Shown here in pieces: positions 1 through 10,700 of a DNA stretch of 64,000 nt. Within the stretch, counting starts at the first letter, position 1; the number at the start of each line of letters is the position of its first letter. The notes below the pieces were generated by a model, which was not told the origin of the DNA, searched no databases, and worked only from the letters and a program-made list of their open reading frames with translations. Position numbers and translations under genes: made by a program. Origin of the DNA: Hirundichthys speculiger (taxonomy: Eukaryota; Chordata; Actinopteri; Beloniformes; Exocoetidae); the NCBI GenBank assembly GCA_018398805.1, contig JAGFBZ010000712.1, forward strand, positions 186,001 to 250,000. Reading direction: 5' to 3'.

Positions 1-267
1 ATCATGCAACTCCTAAATAGGAGACAGATAATGAGTGATGTGGAGCAGCTGTGAACATTTGCCCCTGATTGTTTCCCCAAGCTTCTGCTCTGCATCCCCC
101 ACAGACAGCTGAGCAGCAACCACACCCACCGCCGCAACGACATAAAAACCTGTATGACTGATGATTTCCTGTTACTAAACTCAGTTCAGACTGTTGTCTT
201 TGGACTGCAGACTGTCCAGTCACTTAATAACTCTGAATGGTATTGCTTTTGGCATCTGGTACTGCTG

Positions 268-420
268 GGCCTCGTTCATGAAACATGAGCAGGTGGAATT
301 TGTACGTCAGCTGTGAGATGAACGAAATTTACAGCTTTTGGCATTCATGAAAATGTTAGCGGCTCTGAAGACAAATCTCCCTCTGGGTTCTGACCATGTG
401 TGGAGCTCGTATAAATGAGT
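268..420 (+). mobile_element. Family T fragment (5' end of a TIR element)
   Basis: This starts with GGCCTCGTTCATGAAAC and continues with blocks also found at 4057, 20863 and 30298 (for example ATGAGCAG, a block ending AAAATGTTAGC, and a GACCATGTGTGGAG-like block). The same terminus appears inverted at the far end of the complete copies, so it is the left end of a terminal-inverted-repeat element. Only the first ~150 bp are present. It encodes nothing recognisable. Confidence 0.6.
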
Positions 421-894
421 GACATCACTCTCAGACATCACCTTCAGTTATCTCCCCAGATCATCTTCTGTACCTCAACAGTCATTTTTTTTCAGGAGTG
501 AGTACTCTGGTCTGGAGGTCTCACTGCAGTTTCCTCCTCAAGCATCCTGCCTGAGTTTAAACAGTTCTTTTAGTCCATTACTGAGTTTTACGTTAATGAA
601 CCGGGCCAGACTCGGGCCGTGTGTTGTATGTAGTTATAAATGTAGTTCTGACATGGCAGGTGTTATCAGGTCAGGTTTGTCAAATAGGCCCAAGGAAAAT
701 AAAGAACTTGAGTTTAGGCAACCACACATGAGTTTTCTTTGGCTACAGGAGACTGCAGATATGGGCCAAACATTCTTTGTTATCCGGATGGAGTCTAAGA
801 TCTTTTTTTTTGAGTGTGTTGGAGATTAGCAACTGTCTTTAAATTTTTAATCTCACTGTAGGATGTTGAATAAATCCCAAATGGTTTTATAACT
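421..894. other. No gene recognised
   Basis: One open frame of about 400 bp runs here, but it has low-complexity composition, no domain and no splice context. I see nothing else supportable. Confidence 0.5.
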
Positions 895-1060
895 GCTTCT
901 CTTAGACCATTACTGATGTCTTTCCCTCTTGGCATTATGTGTTAACACACACCTGAAGACTCCTGATGAGGAAATTGCCAAAAACATCTGTCGATGACTG
1001 GCTCATCAAGGGTTGATGATTAGTAGCACCTGTATCTTACCCTTTTAAATGCTATTAAAT
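895..1060 (-). pseudogene. Tc1-type transposase, N-terminal fragment (lineage A)
   Basis: Read on the minus strand, this contains the start region of a fish Tc1 transposase. A leader with GTGTTAACACA is followed by codons for MPRGKDIS, the same start seen at 40391 and 47672 on the plus strand. Non-coding 5' leader lies toward 1060. The rest of the transposase is missing, so it is a dead fragment. Members of this family cut and paste DNA with a DDE catalytic domain, which is absent here. Confidence 0.65.
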
Positions 1061-1149
1061 TAATAATTATAATTAATCTAATTTAATAATTATCAAAATA
1101 CATAGTTATAATGTCTTTCCTTGCATTCTGGATTGAAAACATTTCCTTC

Positions 1150-1700
1150 AGGGCTTCAGAGTTCTCTCATTGACCGTGTGTTTAGCTGTTCAGCCATTAG
1201 TGGCATCGTATCCCACATTGAATATTCCACGTCAATAATCAGCCCGTAACCCTGTTAGCTCGTTTACGACGCCGCGCTGTAATGCAGTTGAGCCTGTCAC
1301 GCTCTCAGAGGAAGTTAACCAACGGGAGTGGGCATTAATGTGGCCGTTAACACGCTTAGACGCCGCTTAACGACGTCGTAAAGGCTCAGGACATGAACCG
1401 CACAGACGTAAATGTAGAGCTCATATCCCAGAAGTCAACCTCACGACATGTCGTAACGTCATCAGAGCGCCGTCACCGGCGTTAGTCGTCGTTACGGGAG
1501 GACCGGCCACGTGGTCCCCAGTCATTAACCCCACGTCCGTCATGGTGGTGGCTCCTCCGTGGGCTGTTGGTCCATCCCGGGGTCCAAACAGGAAGTCTGG
1601 TCTTTGGTTTTCCAATTGTGTTGATTTCAGGGTGGAACGAGGACGCTAACGACATGAACATCGTTTCCAGCGTCATACTGGAAGAGGGGAAATTTGATAA
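1150..1700. other. Unexplained, CpG-containing non-repeat stretch
   Basis: This is balanced in base composition and has more CpG than its surroundings. It has TAAT-containing motifs such as CATTAATGTGGCCGTTAAC near 1333 and no similarity to the repeat families seen elsewhere in the window. Short minus-strand frames exist, but none has a recognisable domain. It could be a conserved regulatory element or unique spacer. Confidence 0.25.
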
Positions 1701-2234
1701 ATGTAATTAAATATTACAGGAAAGGAAAAGGTAAGATGAGCCGTGGTTTATCCTACACAGCTCCAACCAGCAGGACAGTTTATGAAAATCTTGATGTGAA
1801 AAATCTTTTTTTTTATTGATCTACATTTCTCATGAATATAATAATATATTCTGAGCGAATATATTCACTAAACCAAAGGTGAAACATTGCCAACAAGAAA
1901 GCACAACGTTGCCTCCACAAAATTAATGGAGTTATTTAAACCATCGCAGAGAGCATCACAGCCTCCTGCTGATTGATTCCCTTCATAAATTTCATGCTCT
2001 TCATGAAGCCAGTGAATGTGGAACATGTTCATGCATCAAGCTAGTAGTGAACTCCAGCGGTCAACAGACTGACTGATGACTTTAATCACTGTGTGCTCAG
2101 TTAACACGTGCTTTGACTTATGTTCATGGAGTCAACAACAGAAAAAGAAAATATTAACACAAGTCTCTTACCACCCAAATTTGTTTTCTGTATCTTTCCA
2201 ATAATTATTTCAGTTCTCATTTGCAAGTTTCTGG
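1701..2234. other. No gene recognised
   Basis: AT-rich sequence with no coding or repeat signal that I can support. Confidence 0.5.
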
Positions 2235-2560
2235 AAATTTCTTTAAAATATTCTTCCCCTTTGCAAGCCGACCCAGACCCGCAAAGGATGTCGGGCTCAT
2301 GCTTGGCCCACATCTGCAGGTTTCTTTGGCATTGACTCAGTGAGCTTGGGTGCATCCACTAGACATGTCCCCATTCTTCATTTTCTTTGCACCTTTGGGC
2401 CACGCCTGGCCCTCACAAAACCTGCCATATCCCACATAAGAACTATCTTAAGAGATTTGGGCCACATCTGGCTTGTAAAACAGATGCTGAACCCCAAGTT
2501 TGGCCCAGCTCATGAACTTTGGGACATGTCCTGGCCTATACGGCACTTGCCAGTGTCATA
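2235..2560. repeat. Degenerate TGGCCCA/GGGCCACATCTGG repeat
   Basis: Variants of GGGCCACATCTGGC recur every 30-60 bp (near 2308, 2397, 2459 and 2502), mixed with other GC-rich words. A related word set appears near 43530-43650. This resembles a dispersed, partly tandem repeat known in teleosts. It is not coding. Confidence 0.45.
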
Positions 2561-3640
2561 ACTGAACCATAAGGGGCAAAAGAACACAGATCTGGTCCAA
2601 ATGTGTCTCTTATCTGGGGAACACTGTACACACTTGAAACTTAAGCTATTTGACTGAAACAAAGAAAACAGGTGAACTCACCATGAACTTTATTCCCTCT
2701 AAAACTGTTTTGAAAGGAGGTTCCTAACCAAGACGGTCATTGTTGATACTGGACTGGAGGAACCTGCAGAGTACAATCCTCAGTGTCAGTAAGGACACAC
2801 CAAAAACCCTCACAGAGGCCGACCAACAACAGGACACATGCCGGCAGTGTGCACAAGGCTTTGTTTGCTGCATGGCCACACCTCTTACATCTGTCTCCTC
2901 ACATCCCTCCTTCTCTTTTCTGACTCTGTCCCCTCACATCAAAGCTATTAACGACGCTCAAGCTAATTATCAAGCAACAAGCGCGCGCGCGCACACACCG
3001 ATGCGGCAACCCGATCGCAGCCCTGTTAATTGCAGGCTGGTGTCTGACACAAGATCACCACGCTGCCGCCAACACCATAATTACACCTCCAACACAGACA
3101 TGTGCACGGTGTGTCATTACAGGTAAGAGGAGCAAATGAGGGCGGCAGGTGGCGGGCGGATCATGTTGTCAGCTGCTCCCTGATTGGACTTTTACGGCAC
3201 CCCGGGGACGAGACTGGAGTGAAAGGATTTCAGGGGCTGTTTTTCTTCTTGAAGGGTCATTATATCCAGCACGTCGATCTCACGAAGATGCTCGAACTTT
3301 TCATCCGTTCATCATCTTTCAGTGATTCTGAGTGAGGAAGAATTGTGGGTTGCAGAATTCAGTACAGCCTCAGCTCAGCAAAAGTCTGATTTCTCAGATC
3401 TCATACATCATCTACCACCGTGAGCACTCAGAGACAAAGGCCTGGCCTCTGCGGGACCAGACACCATGTCACCGAGTCTCGAGGTTGGTGTATAGTTTCA
3501 GCTATGCACGGTAAACTCAGCAGGTGCGCATACGCACACACTGCTGCAGCCACACCCAACAGGACGTGATGTACGAGGGATTTTGTATGTTTTGACCTCT
3601 GGGCAGCATCCGTCCTTACTAGTCTGATGTCAATACAGAT
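2561..3640. other. No gene; possible conserved non-coding core at about 2925-3190
   Basis: No coding signal. Between about 2925 and 3190 there is non-repetitive sequence with closely spaced homeodomain-like motifs (AGCTATTAACGACG, GCTAATTATCAAG, CTGTTAATTGCAGG, CCATAATTACACC) around a short (GC)n run. This composition is common in vertebrate developmental enhancers, but conservation cannot be tested here. Confidence 0.3.
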
Positions 3641-3644
3641 GTGG

Positions 3645-3960
3645 ACAAACTTGCAGTTCCTCTTCTGACCACTAGGGGCTGGCACCTCGAGCAAGACAAC
3701 TTCCATTGACCTCCATGTTAAAATGTTCAATTTTACAGCAAAAATTAATATATTTACAACCTGGTACAAATCAGTTTTGGTCTCCAATAGCGAGATTTCA
3801 CATCCATTATAACTGGAGTGGATTTTATAGGATAATATACCTTAATACGTAAAACTGTATTAAACAATAACTGTACGCATAATTAACTATTGACAGCTGC
3901 ATTTCAGTCAATGATGTCAATTGACTAGCTGTCATCACTTTAGGCTTTCTGAAGCCTTTT
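3645..3960 (+). repeat. Dispersed family R, copy 1
   Basis: Copies share ordered blocks: GACCACTAGGGGCTGG, then CCTCCATGTTAAAATGT, then TTTACAGCAAAAAT, then ACAACCTGGTACAAA, then TTTTGGTCTC. The same order recurs near 10025, 16930, 38812 and 42895 on the plus strand and near 11268, 33774, 38925 and 52575 on the minus strand. I cannot name the superfamily and see no open frame. Confidence 0.7.
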
Positions 3961-4056
3961 TCCATATTTCTGAAAACAACATCCTTAGCAGAAAAAAACT
4001 TTGCCCAACTCTGGTTAGTCAACAAATAAACAAAAGGCTGAACTGAGAAGGCCACT

Positions 4057-4200
4057 GGTCTCATTGAGGAAACATGAGCAGATACAAATTTATGTATTTT
4101 TATCATCCTTGAAAAGTAATTCCCAACTTTTCGTAGTTTGAAACAAAATCTGCTCCTGCCTGTGACCATATGTGGAGTTTGTGTAATGAAAGTCTGGACA
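4057..4200 (+). mobile_element. Family T fragment, copy 2
   Basis: This matches the left end of family T (GGTCTCATTGAGGAAACATG, then TGCTCCTGCCTGTGACC and CATATGTGGAGT). It is truncated after about 145 bp. Confidence 0.55.
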
Positions 4201-4496
4201 AACATGCTGATATTCTTTCAATATGTGCTGATTTTAAAATGTATCTCGTGAGAGACACTTGGAGTTTAGGAAACTGGGTTTTTTTGTTGCTTTTCTTGGT
4301 GGCTATGTTTAGCTTACTTAGCTATTTGTCAAAGCAACTGCCATGCTCATGTATGCTATGGAAACTGCAACTTCTTATCACAAATTTCTTGTTTAAAAGT
4401 TTTCAATTTTGCAATATTTGCTGTGATGGTGAGCAGTATGGAGGACCCAGCAAACGTGATTTATTCACACCAAAAAAAAGCAACAATCCAAACTTA

Positions 4497-4806
4497 ACTT
4501 AAGCTCCAGAAACAAGATGACAGGACAGCGAGGCAGGAACGTGCAAAGGAAAAGGGCAGAGACATCCAGGGTGGTGAACAGACGAACCAGCAACAGAAAG
4601 GGGAAAGACCAGACTTAAATACACAGAGGGACAAACAAGGCGGCAGGTGCAAACAATCAGGATGACACAGGGAAGGAGAAGCAGAACCCAATGAAGACAA
4701 GACAGAACTTTAAAGAAACACAGGAAACAAGAGACTCAGGACAAGGGAGACGAGACGAAACCCTCACTAAAACCAAAAACACACACACCGTGCCCAACCC
4801 ACACCA
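4497..4806 (-). repeat. Dispersed family W, copy 1
   Basis: The reverse complement aligns by eye with 57048-57315. Shared blocks include TGTCCTGAGTCTCTTGTTTC, GTCTTGTCTT and CTGCTTCTCCTTCCCTGTGT. Both copies also share a TTATGGTGTG-like start. It is a non-coding repeat. The T-rich sense strand resembles the 3' region of a retroelement, but that is only an impression. Confidence 0.6.
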
Positions 4807-4815
4807 TAACAATAT

Positions 4816-5175
4816 TCTACCTTTTTTGTCATAAAATTTTCAAATTACACAAAAAAATTTTTGTTTTTTTATTGATACTTTGGTCCTGAAAAACCACGAA
4901 ATTTCCATGTAAAGTTGCAAATTTTGCTGTACAATAATTTTTTTTTTTTTTATGACAAATTTCAAAAAATTGTAACTTGTTTAATTTAAAATTGTAATTT
5001 TAAAACATCAGCTTTTGGAAAAAAATCATATTTTTTTTAATGTTTTTTTTTTTGCCATGAACATTGCCATGAAATTGCTTGTTTTATATATTTGCAATTA
5101 ATTTTTGTAAAAAAACATATTTTATAAAACTGCAACATTTTGACAAAAATTTGTACTTTTCTTGTGTAAAATTCT
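4816..5175. repeat. AT-rich degenerate tandem tract 1
   Basis: Irregular units of 30-40 bp mix poly-T, AATTTTGTAA, ATGACAAATTTC and TTGCAA words. A longer tract with similar words lies at 22965-23720. No gene. Confidence 0.5.
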
Positions 5176-5223
5176 TTCATTTGCTGCTCTCTTCAACTCA
5201 GTTATTCCAGTTTAATTATAAAT

Positions 5224-5245
5224 AATAATAATAATAATAATATTG
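5224..5245. repeat. (AAT)n microsatellite
   Basis: About seven AAT units in AT-rich sequence. Confidence 0.8.
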
Positions 5246-5317
5246 AATCATTTAACCCTTCAGCGTTTCTTGAGGAGTTTTCTTGTTAAAAATCATTTGG
5301 ATGTCTTTTAATGCTCT

Positions 5318-5385
5318 TGCAGGCCAGTTAAAATGAGGCGGTGGGCCGGATTTCATCCGCGGGCCTTGAGTTTGATACATGTCCT
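5318..5385. mobile_element. hAT-type MITE end fragment
   Basis: The words GTGGGCCGGAT and CGGGCCTTGAGTTTGATACA match, from memory, the end of a common fish hAT-type element that terminates in a CTTGAGTTTGACACATG word. Only one end is present. Confidence 0.4.
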
Positions 5386-5690
5386 ACATGGACCGTTATT
5401 TTCACTACTTTTTAAAACCCATTTTAAACATGAGAATAAATTAGGAATATAACACATTCATCTCAATCACATTTTGCATATTTAAGGTTGAGATCATGTT
5501 CCTTTCAGTGTCAGTGGGTTGATTAACTCAACCTGATCTGCTAACAGGCATCCACACAGAAACGTGAATGTACTGCAGAAACCCGCCTGAATAATCTCTT
5601 CCAGCTGCCACTGATGATGATGATGCATCTCAATAAAGCTGAATTTGTATACACATCTCCTTTTATAAGTTAATGTCTTTAGATCAGAAA
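5386..5690 (+). mobile_element. Family T internal fragment
   Basis: Blocks GGACCGTTATTTTCAC, GAGAATAAATTAGGAAT and TGATCTGCTAACAGGC correspond in order to the interior of the family T copy at 30500-30670. Neither terminus is present. Confidence 0.5.
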
Positions 5691-5860
5691 AAGGCCCAAA
5701 CAAGAGCGCTGCAGGATCTTAGAGATGTTTTGCATTTCCTGAACTGCCGACTCTGGCGGGGACTTTACGTGTTACTGGAACATCCATTCGTCACAAACTC
5801 AAACATCTGCTTTTAATTTGAAGTAAGCTGCTACCAGCTAATTGTTGAGCAACGATCCAA

Positions 5861-5884
5861 ACACACACACACATACACACACAG
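5861..5884. repeat. (CA)n microsatellite
   Basis: CA repeat interrupted once by TA. Confidence 0.8.
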
Positions 5885-6576
5885 TGATGGCTGCAGGAAA
5901 ACATGCAAACTCCTCTGCGTGTGTGTTGACTCATGCAGTTTCAGTGCACCGTGCGCACGTGTGCATGTGTGAATCAGACTGTATTTTTAAGCTGGTTGGT
6001 TGGTTGACTTACCTCAGCTCAGTTTGGTGGGTTTACAATGACCCCTAAAGGTTAGAAAATTGTTTTTGAGTGACTATTTTAGACACACATTATGGAAAAA
6101 AGTGTAAACTGTAGTGAAAACAAACAAGCTGAATAATTCTGGTACAGCGTTGAAGTATTCAGATGATTCATTCACTGTGTTTCTGACTGTACATGACTGG
6201 TACAGTCTCACAGATGTTTGACCGGTCATATCAATTAGAAACATTATATTAACAATATTTTATATATATACCCACACATTCGCACATATATATATATATA
6301 TTCAAAATCCTTAAATGATTATCCATACAGTAGCTTTTATCTGTTTTAAGACACAACTGCATTGGGAAGACTCCACTCTCTATACCAAATCAAAGCATGA
6401 AGAAAAATATTTTTCAATTGTGTTATGGTCTGGAACCAAAAAAAACTTTCCATAGTTAGATTTCACATAAAACCATAGTTTGATGTATCATTATGGGTGT
6501 TTCTTTGCTTCTTTCTTTCTTTTTATTTATTTTTTTAAGGATGAATCCATTGCAGTTTGCTGTGTTAAACAGCTAG
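5885..6576. other. No gene; short (TA)n tracts
   Basis: AT-rich sequence with TA dinucleotide runs near 6262 and 6286. Nothing else is supportable. Confidence 0.5.
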
Positions 6577-6610
6577 CGTTGGCTTCTCAGCACATATACT
6601 ACTTTGGAGC
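6577..6610 (+). pseudogene. Possible U6 snRNA 5' fragment
   Basis: GCTTCTCAGCACATATACTA followed by CTTTGGAGC resembles the 5' end of vertebrate U6 snRNA (GCTTCGGCAGCACATATACT, then a TTGGAAC word). The 14-base core CAGCACATATACTA is exact. Sequence downstream of about 6610 turns into a T-run, so most of U6 is absent and it cannot be functional. The match is short and could be chance. Confidence 0.3.
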
Positions 6611-7683
6611 TTTTTTTTTGCTCTTTCATTATGCAAAACTGTTTCAAGCGACCACATAAAGCTAAAATACAAGAAGTAAACACTAAACTGTAGAAGAAAA
6701 TTATCAAATTCTTGTGAAATATCTGTCCATGCAGAAAGAAATTTTTACTAATTTAGTTTTTAACATTTATTTACTTTATTTACTTTTTCGTTATTATTTT
6801 TACCTTAAATGTTCCAGGCTGATCAGTTTTCAGTGACATAGAATTGTGAATTATTTGCTCATTTTCAGTGTTTTTGACCGGTTCGTGTGCTGTTGCAAAT
6901 CTGTTTTTAAGTATTTTGATCAAAAATTCAACTCTTTTTCCGCTTGTTTCAAACCTTTGTACATGTTGGCTACCAGATCTAACCTGGAAACAAGACCTTC
7001 TTGTCAAATAAAAATATCTTGCTGCATGGACAGATAATTTCACTTGTAATGAGTCACTTTAACCAAGAATTTAGTGTTTAATTCTTGTGTTTCAGCGAGT
7101 GTTTTTGGCAGTGCAGCCAGCTGACATAAATCCATGCTTTAAACTGGAAGCCTAGATTTGATCATTCTTAATAAAAACCCTAGAACAAGAAAATACTCAT
7201 AAATCAAAGTAGATATTGTTTGATGTTGGCAGAATATATTTATGTGGCAATTGAAACAAGATTTTTATGGTAAAAAAATAAAAAGTAAAAGCCTGAATTC
7301 TGTGTATTGATGCTGGTTTTCACAGTATATAAGTAAATTTAAAATTTCTTGGCTGATTAAGACATAAACCATGGACTCAAGAAGTAAATTGTATTTGAAA
7401 CAAGATTCATAATCTCATATTTCCAGATCTAAGAGCTCAAATCTTGGCAAGAACAGAACAACTTAACACCAGAGAGTGATCTGGGCTGGACCGTAGAATT
7501 AAATGAAGCAGTTGCAGGTTAGCCAGGCTGCTGTATCAGTGGATGGGGTTCCCATTCACCCAAATATAACTCAGTGGACTGTCAGGAGCATTTTATAAAC
7601 TATAGTCTGAAGATGGAAAAATTACACAGTGTTGCTTTAATGGATTCAATGACTTTTTGCTAGCATTTCCTTTAATTTTGATC
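6611..7683. other. No gene recognised
   Basis: AT-rich sequence. A block at about 6850-6960 (TCTGTTTTTAAGTATTTTGA) has a weak counterpart near 41975, suggesting a further old dispersed repeat. No coding signal. Confidence 0.45.
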
Positions 7684-7723
7684 AAAATTTTATGTATATC
7701 TATCTATCTAGCTATCTATCTAA

Positions 7724-7760
<37 letters not shown>
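7684..7760. repeat. Inverted (ATCT)n/(AGAT)n microsatellite
   Basis: A run of ATCT units passes through a short AAAT junction directly into a run of AGAT units. The two halves are complementary and can pair as a hairpin. Confidence 0.85.
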
Positions 7761-8092
7761 CGTGTAGTCACTAGTTAGCTGAACTGAGGCTTTAAGATAA
7801 AGAGTGATGTTGTCGGTAGCAGACCGTCTGTCCACAGAGGAAGGGCAGCAAACAGGGTTGAGTTTGTGAGAACGGTGTGAGGCGCTGTGATAGTTGTGAG
7901 CTCTGACAGTTATATGACGCCGGCTGAGAGGCGAACAAAAAGAAACACCGGCAGCAGAAAGAAATATGTGTGTGCTCGACTGCTGAGCCTCAGACAGCAT
8001 GTCTCCTTGTCTGCCGGCCCTCAAATAAATAAATCTGCTCTGTCGTGTTTTTTCATTAATACAGCCACAGGAACAATCAGATATATTGACCA

Positions 8093-8123
<31 letters not shown>

Positions 8124-8669
8124 CGAGGCTTGTTGTAATGTGTGTTGGTAGAGTTTCCTCTAACTGGCCCAATATGCAACATTATCTGGTCCTACTGGCT
8201 CCACAGTGGACACACACACACATTTAAATAGAAGCAGGGCCTTCAGAAACACAACTGGATATACAGATACGGAGCTGAGCTACGTCTGCTGGTCTGAGCC
8301 CATTGATCCCAGGTTCGGAGCCATGCAGCTTTGAACACCGTGCTGATAAGAAATGTAAACGTGCATGTACAGTTAAGGTCGAAATGATAAAACTAGGAGC
8401 TGGGTAACAGGGCCGACCTCCTCGTCAGCCCTTTCAGTCGTTGCGTCTCCACTTACAGTTGAAGCCAGAGGTTAACACACACACTGCAAAAACACACTTT
8501 TCATTTTTTGTCTTTAGTCAAATCAGACTAAACCTCTCCTGTTTCAGGTCAGTCAGGATTATCTAAATTATTTCATTTTGTTAAATGCCACAATCATGAG
8601 AGAAAGAATTTCTTAGACATTTTTTTTATTATTATCACCAAACTGATTATTTAACCCTTTCTCTACACT
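7761..8669. other. No gene; (CA)n microsatellite at about 8093-8123
   Basis: Non-coding sequence with a CA tract. Near 8486 a CACTGCAAAAACAC word resembles the end of a known fish repeat type, but one end alone does not define an element. Confidence 0.45.
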
Positions 8670-8947
8670 TTATTAGCCCCTGATGTTGAGCTGGGACAAC
8701 ATTCCCAGGTAATTCACCATGCTCAGGAGTCTTTTAAGCTTAGGTGGTGGCAACTGGTCAATGGGCTCAACCTTGTCTGGATTGGACCTGAGTCCTGACT
8801 GGTTGATAACATGACCCAGAAAGCTTGGTTGGCTTCTATCTGAGGAAGCATTTCTCCTTATTGAGTTTTAGGCCGCTGGCTCGACACGTTGCAGCACCCC
8901 TTCAAGTCGGGCATCATGTTGCTCCATCAACATCTCATAGACTAGAA

Positions 8948-9664
8948 CAGTGATTCTTAACAATAAGGCCGCATCCCAAACTTGGGCTGCCAGCACCCCC
9001 CAGAGGGCCACAAACAATCTTTCAGTTTTGCACCTGTGGGACCCAAGAGCCGCAAGACTGCGTGCAGCTTTCAACCGTGTGGTGGCGGTAATGCGTCACT
9101 CAGTTGTTTAACAAGCGGCAATACACAGAGAAGAAGTGGCAAAAGTTTTTAAAAAGAAAAAAATGAAGACGAGACGTCCTGCTAACCCCCCCACCGAAAA
9201 GACAAAATTTTTACGGAAACACAATCTTGACTTCATTAAATACGGTTTCATAAATGGAGCAACAGAGGCAGTGCCAACAGCCCAGTGTGGGGAGTGTGAG
9301 CTAACGCTGTCCAACGAATCCCTCAAGCATCTAGAGACCAAGCACCCGACTCTTGTGGGAAAACTGGTGGAATATTTTAAGAGGAAGGAAATTGGGCTGC
9401 AGATGCAGAAAAGGTCCGTCGTGTCACTCAGCAACTCTAAGTGTGCATTGAAAGCTAGCTACTTTGTAGCACAAATTGCTACGTGTGGCACAAAGTAAGG
9501 AAGCATTCACCATAGAAGTTGGTTCTGCCGTGAGATGGTCAGAGAGGCCGCTGCTAAAAAGTTGCTGATCATCCCACTCTGGTTAAATTTTTAATTAATG
9601 GGCCCTTGGGCCACTTTGTACTAAAAAATTGGGCCTCAAGGTCAAATATGTTAAGAACCCCTGG
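8948..9664 (+). mobile_element. hAT element inserted in gypsy pol
   Basis: The left end is CAGTGATTCTTAAC and the right end GTTAAGAACCCCTG, an imperfect terminal inverted repeat typical of hAT elements. Flanking octamers are GACTAGAA (8940-8947) and GACTGGAA (9665-9672), an 8-bp target-site duplication with one mismatch. The flanks belong to adjoining codons of the gypsy RT. The element keeps only the N-terminal part of a transposase. Confidence 0.85.
9136..9585 (+). pseudogene. hAT transposase N-terminus (BED-finger type)
   Basis: The open part reads FLRKHNLDFIKYGF, then AQCGECELTLSNESL, KHLETKHPTL, and LVEYFKRKE. This is the CxxC...H-x4-H BED-type zinc-finger layout seen at the start of SCAND3/ZBED5-like hAT proteins (CGEC at about 52-55, HLETKH at about 65-70). 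It goes on with ALKASYFVAQIA, hits a stop at 9496, and then gives REMVREAAAKKLLIIPL in another frame. The catalytic RNase H-like domain and the dimerisation region are missing. It is a truncated, frameshifted transposase inside the 8948-9664 element. It is not a domesticated gene, because the frame is short and broken. Confidence 0.7.
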
Positions 9665-10024
9665 ACTGGAACATTATCCATGACGACTGCTACACCTTCT
9701 AGTCCTTCTAGATTCTCAAGCATCTTCTAATGGAAGATCTCTGGTGCACTTGTTATCCCAAAGGTTAGTCTCTTGAAAGGGTATCTGCCAAATGGTGTTC
9801 AGAATGTCATTAACTTGCAGCTGTCTGGATATGAACTGAATTTGCCAGAACTCACTTGCAGCATCCAGGAACAAAAGCACTGTTGCACCATTCAGCTTCG
9901 CTGTGATCTCATCAGGAGTCGGCAGGATGTACTGCTCTCTAATGACTGACTTGTTCAGTTTTGTAAAATCTACACAGATCCTAACTGGTTTCCTAAAGTT
10001 GGGTCCAATCTGGAAGTCTAAATG

Positions 10025-10700
10025 GCTGTAGTTTCTCTACTGGCCACTAGGGGCTTGGTTCAAACGTGTGTCAATCTCCACTGACATCCATGTTAAAATG
10101 TCCAACCTTTGCAGCAAAAATAAACATATTTACAGCCTGGAACAAAAAACTGTTTTGATCTCTACAGTTTGAGTTTACTGTAGAAGGGTGAATTTTTTTG
10201 TACCCCATCAAAATGTATGTATGATTAGGGATGTGGTGCTTTAATCGCAGGCATAGAAGTGGCTAGCTGTCGTCACTGTAGCTACTTAGCACTCTAATAC
10301 ACCATTGCCATTTGCATTTTTAAGCAAATATGTTTTGCTGTGCTATTATTTGTACTAACAGACTGCTGTGACTGTCTGTGGACAGTCTGGAAGGGTCTGG
10401 GGAAGAAGCTTAGCTAAGCAGCTGTCCGAACCAAGCGTCAGCTTCAGGCACTGGTCATTTCTGTCGCTACTGAAAGGAAATTTAAAATGGGAGGTCCCAC
10501 TGTGGATGTGCATTGACACCTCTGAGGGTCCTCCAGGTGGTTGAAAGAGCCAAGAGGTACTTAGGATGGTTTCCTGATCCTTCCTAACAGAAGTCCGCTG
10601 GGATCTGCAGGCAATCACCCTGCAACTTATAGCCCAAGACGGGTAGCCTTGCTGGAGGACTATACATCTGCTGTCCTCAGCTAGCCATGTACGTTCAATC
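10025..10700 (+). repeat. Dispersed family R, copy 2 (long)
   Basis: The core blocks (GGCCACTAGGGGCTTGG, CATCCATGTTAAAATGTCC, CAGCCTGGAACAAA) are followed by a distal part (GATTAGGGATGTGGT, GTAGCTACTTAGCA, TAAGCAAATATGTTTTGCTG, AAGCTTAGCTAAGCAG). The distal part is shared, inverted, with 38925-39445. This shows family R is at least about 450 bp long. A minus-strand open frame in the last part has no recognisable domain. Confidence 0.6.

Larger units (their letters stand above)
8670..10012 (-). pseudogene. Ty3/gypsy reverse transcriptase relic, interrupted
   Basis: On the minus strand, starting near 10012, the reading gives KPVRICVDFTKLNKSV, then ILPTPDEI, LFLDAASEFWQI, a frameshift, FGITSAPEIFH, VVMDN, LEGVLQRVEPAA, another frameshift, FLGHVINQSGLRSNPDKVEP and finally LPPPK. 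These are consecutive blocks of a Ty3/gypsy RT. The catalytic pair normally read as DD is DN here. The frame is broken by several indels and by a hAT insertion at 8948-9664. No LTR, protease or integrase is visible, so this is a short dead piece of pol. A family R copy begins immediately upstream of the RT. Confidence 0.85.

Noticed and set aside
9136..9498. Domesticated ZBED-like host gene
   Set aside because: The frame stops after the BED finger, continues shifted, and lies inside a hAT element with its target duplication.
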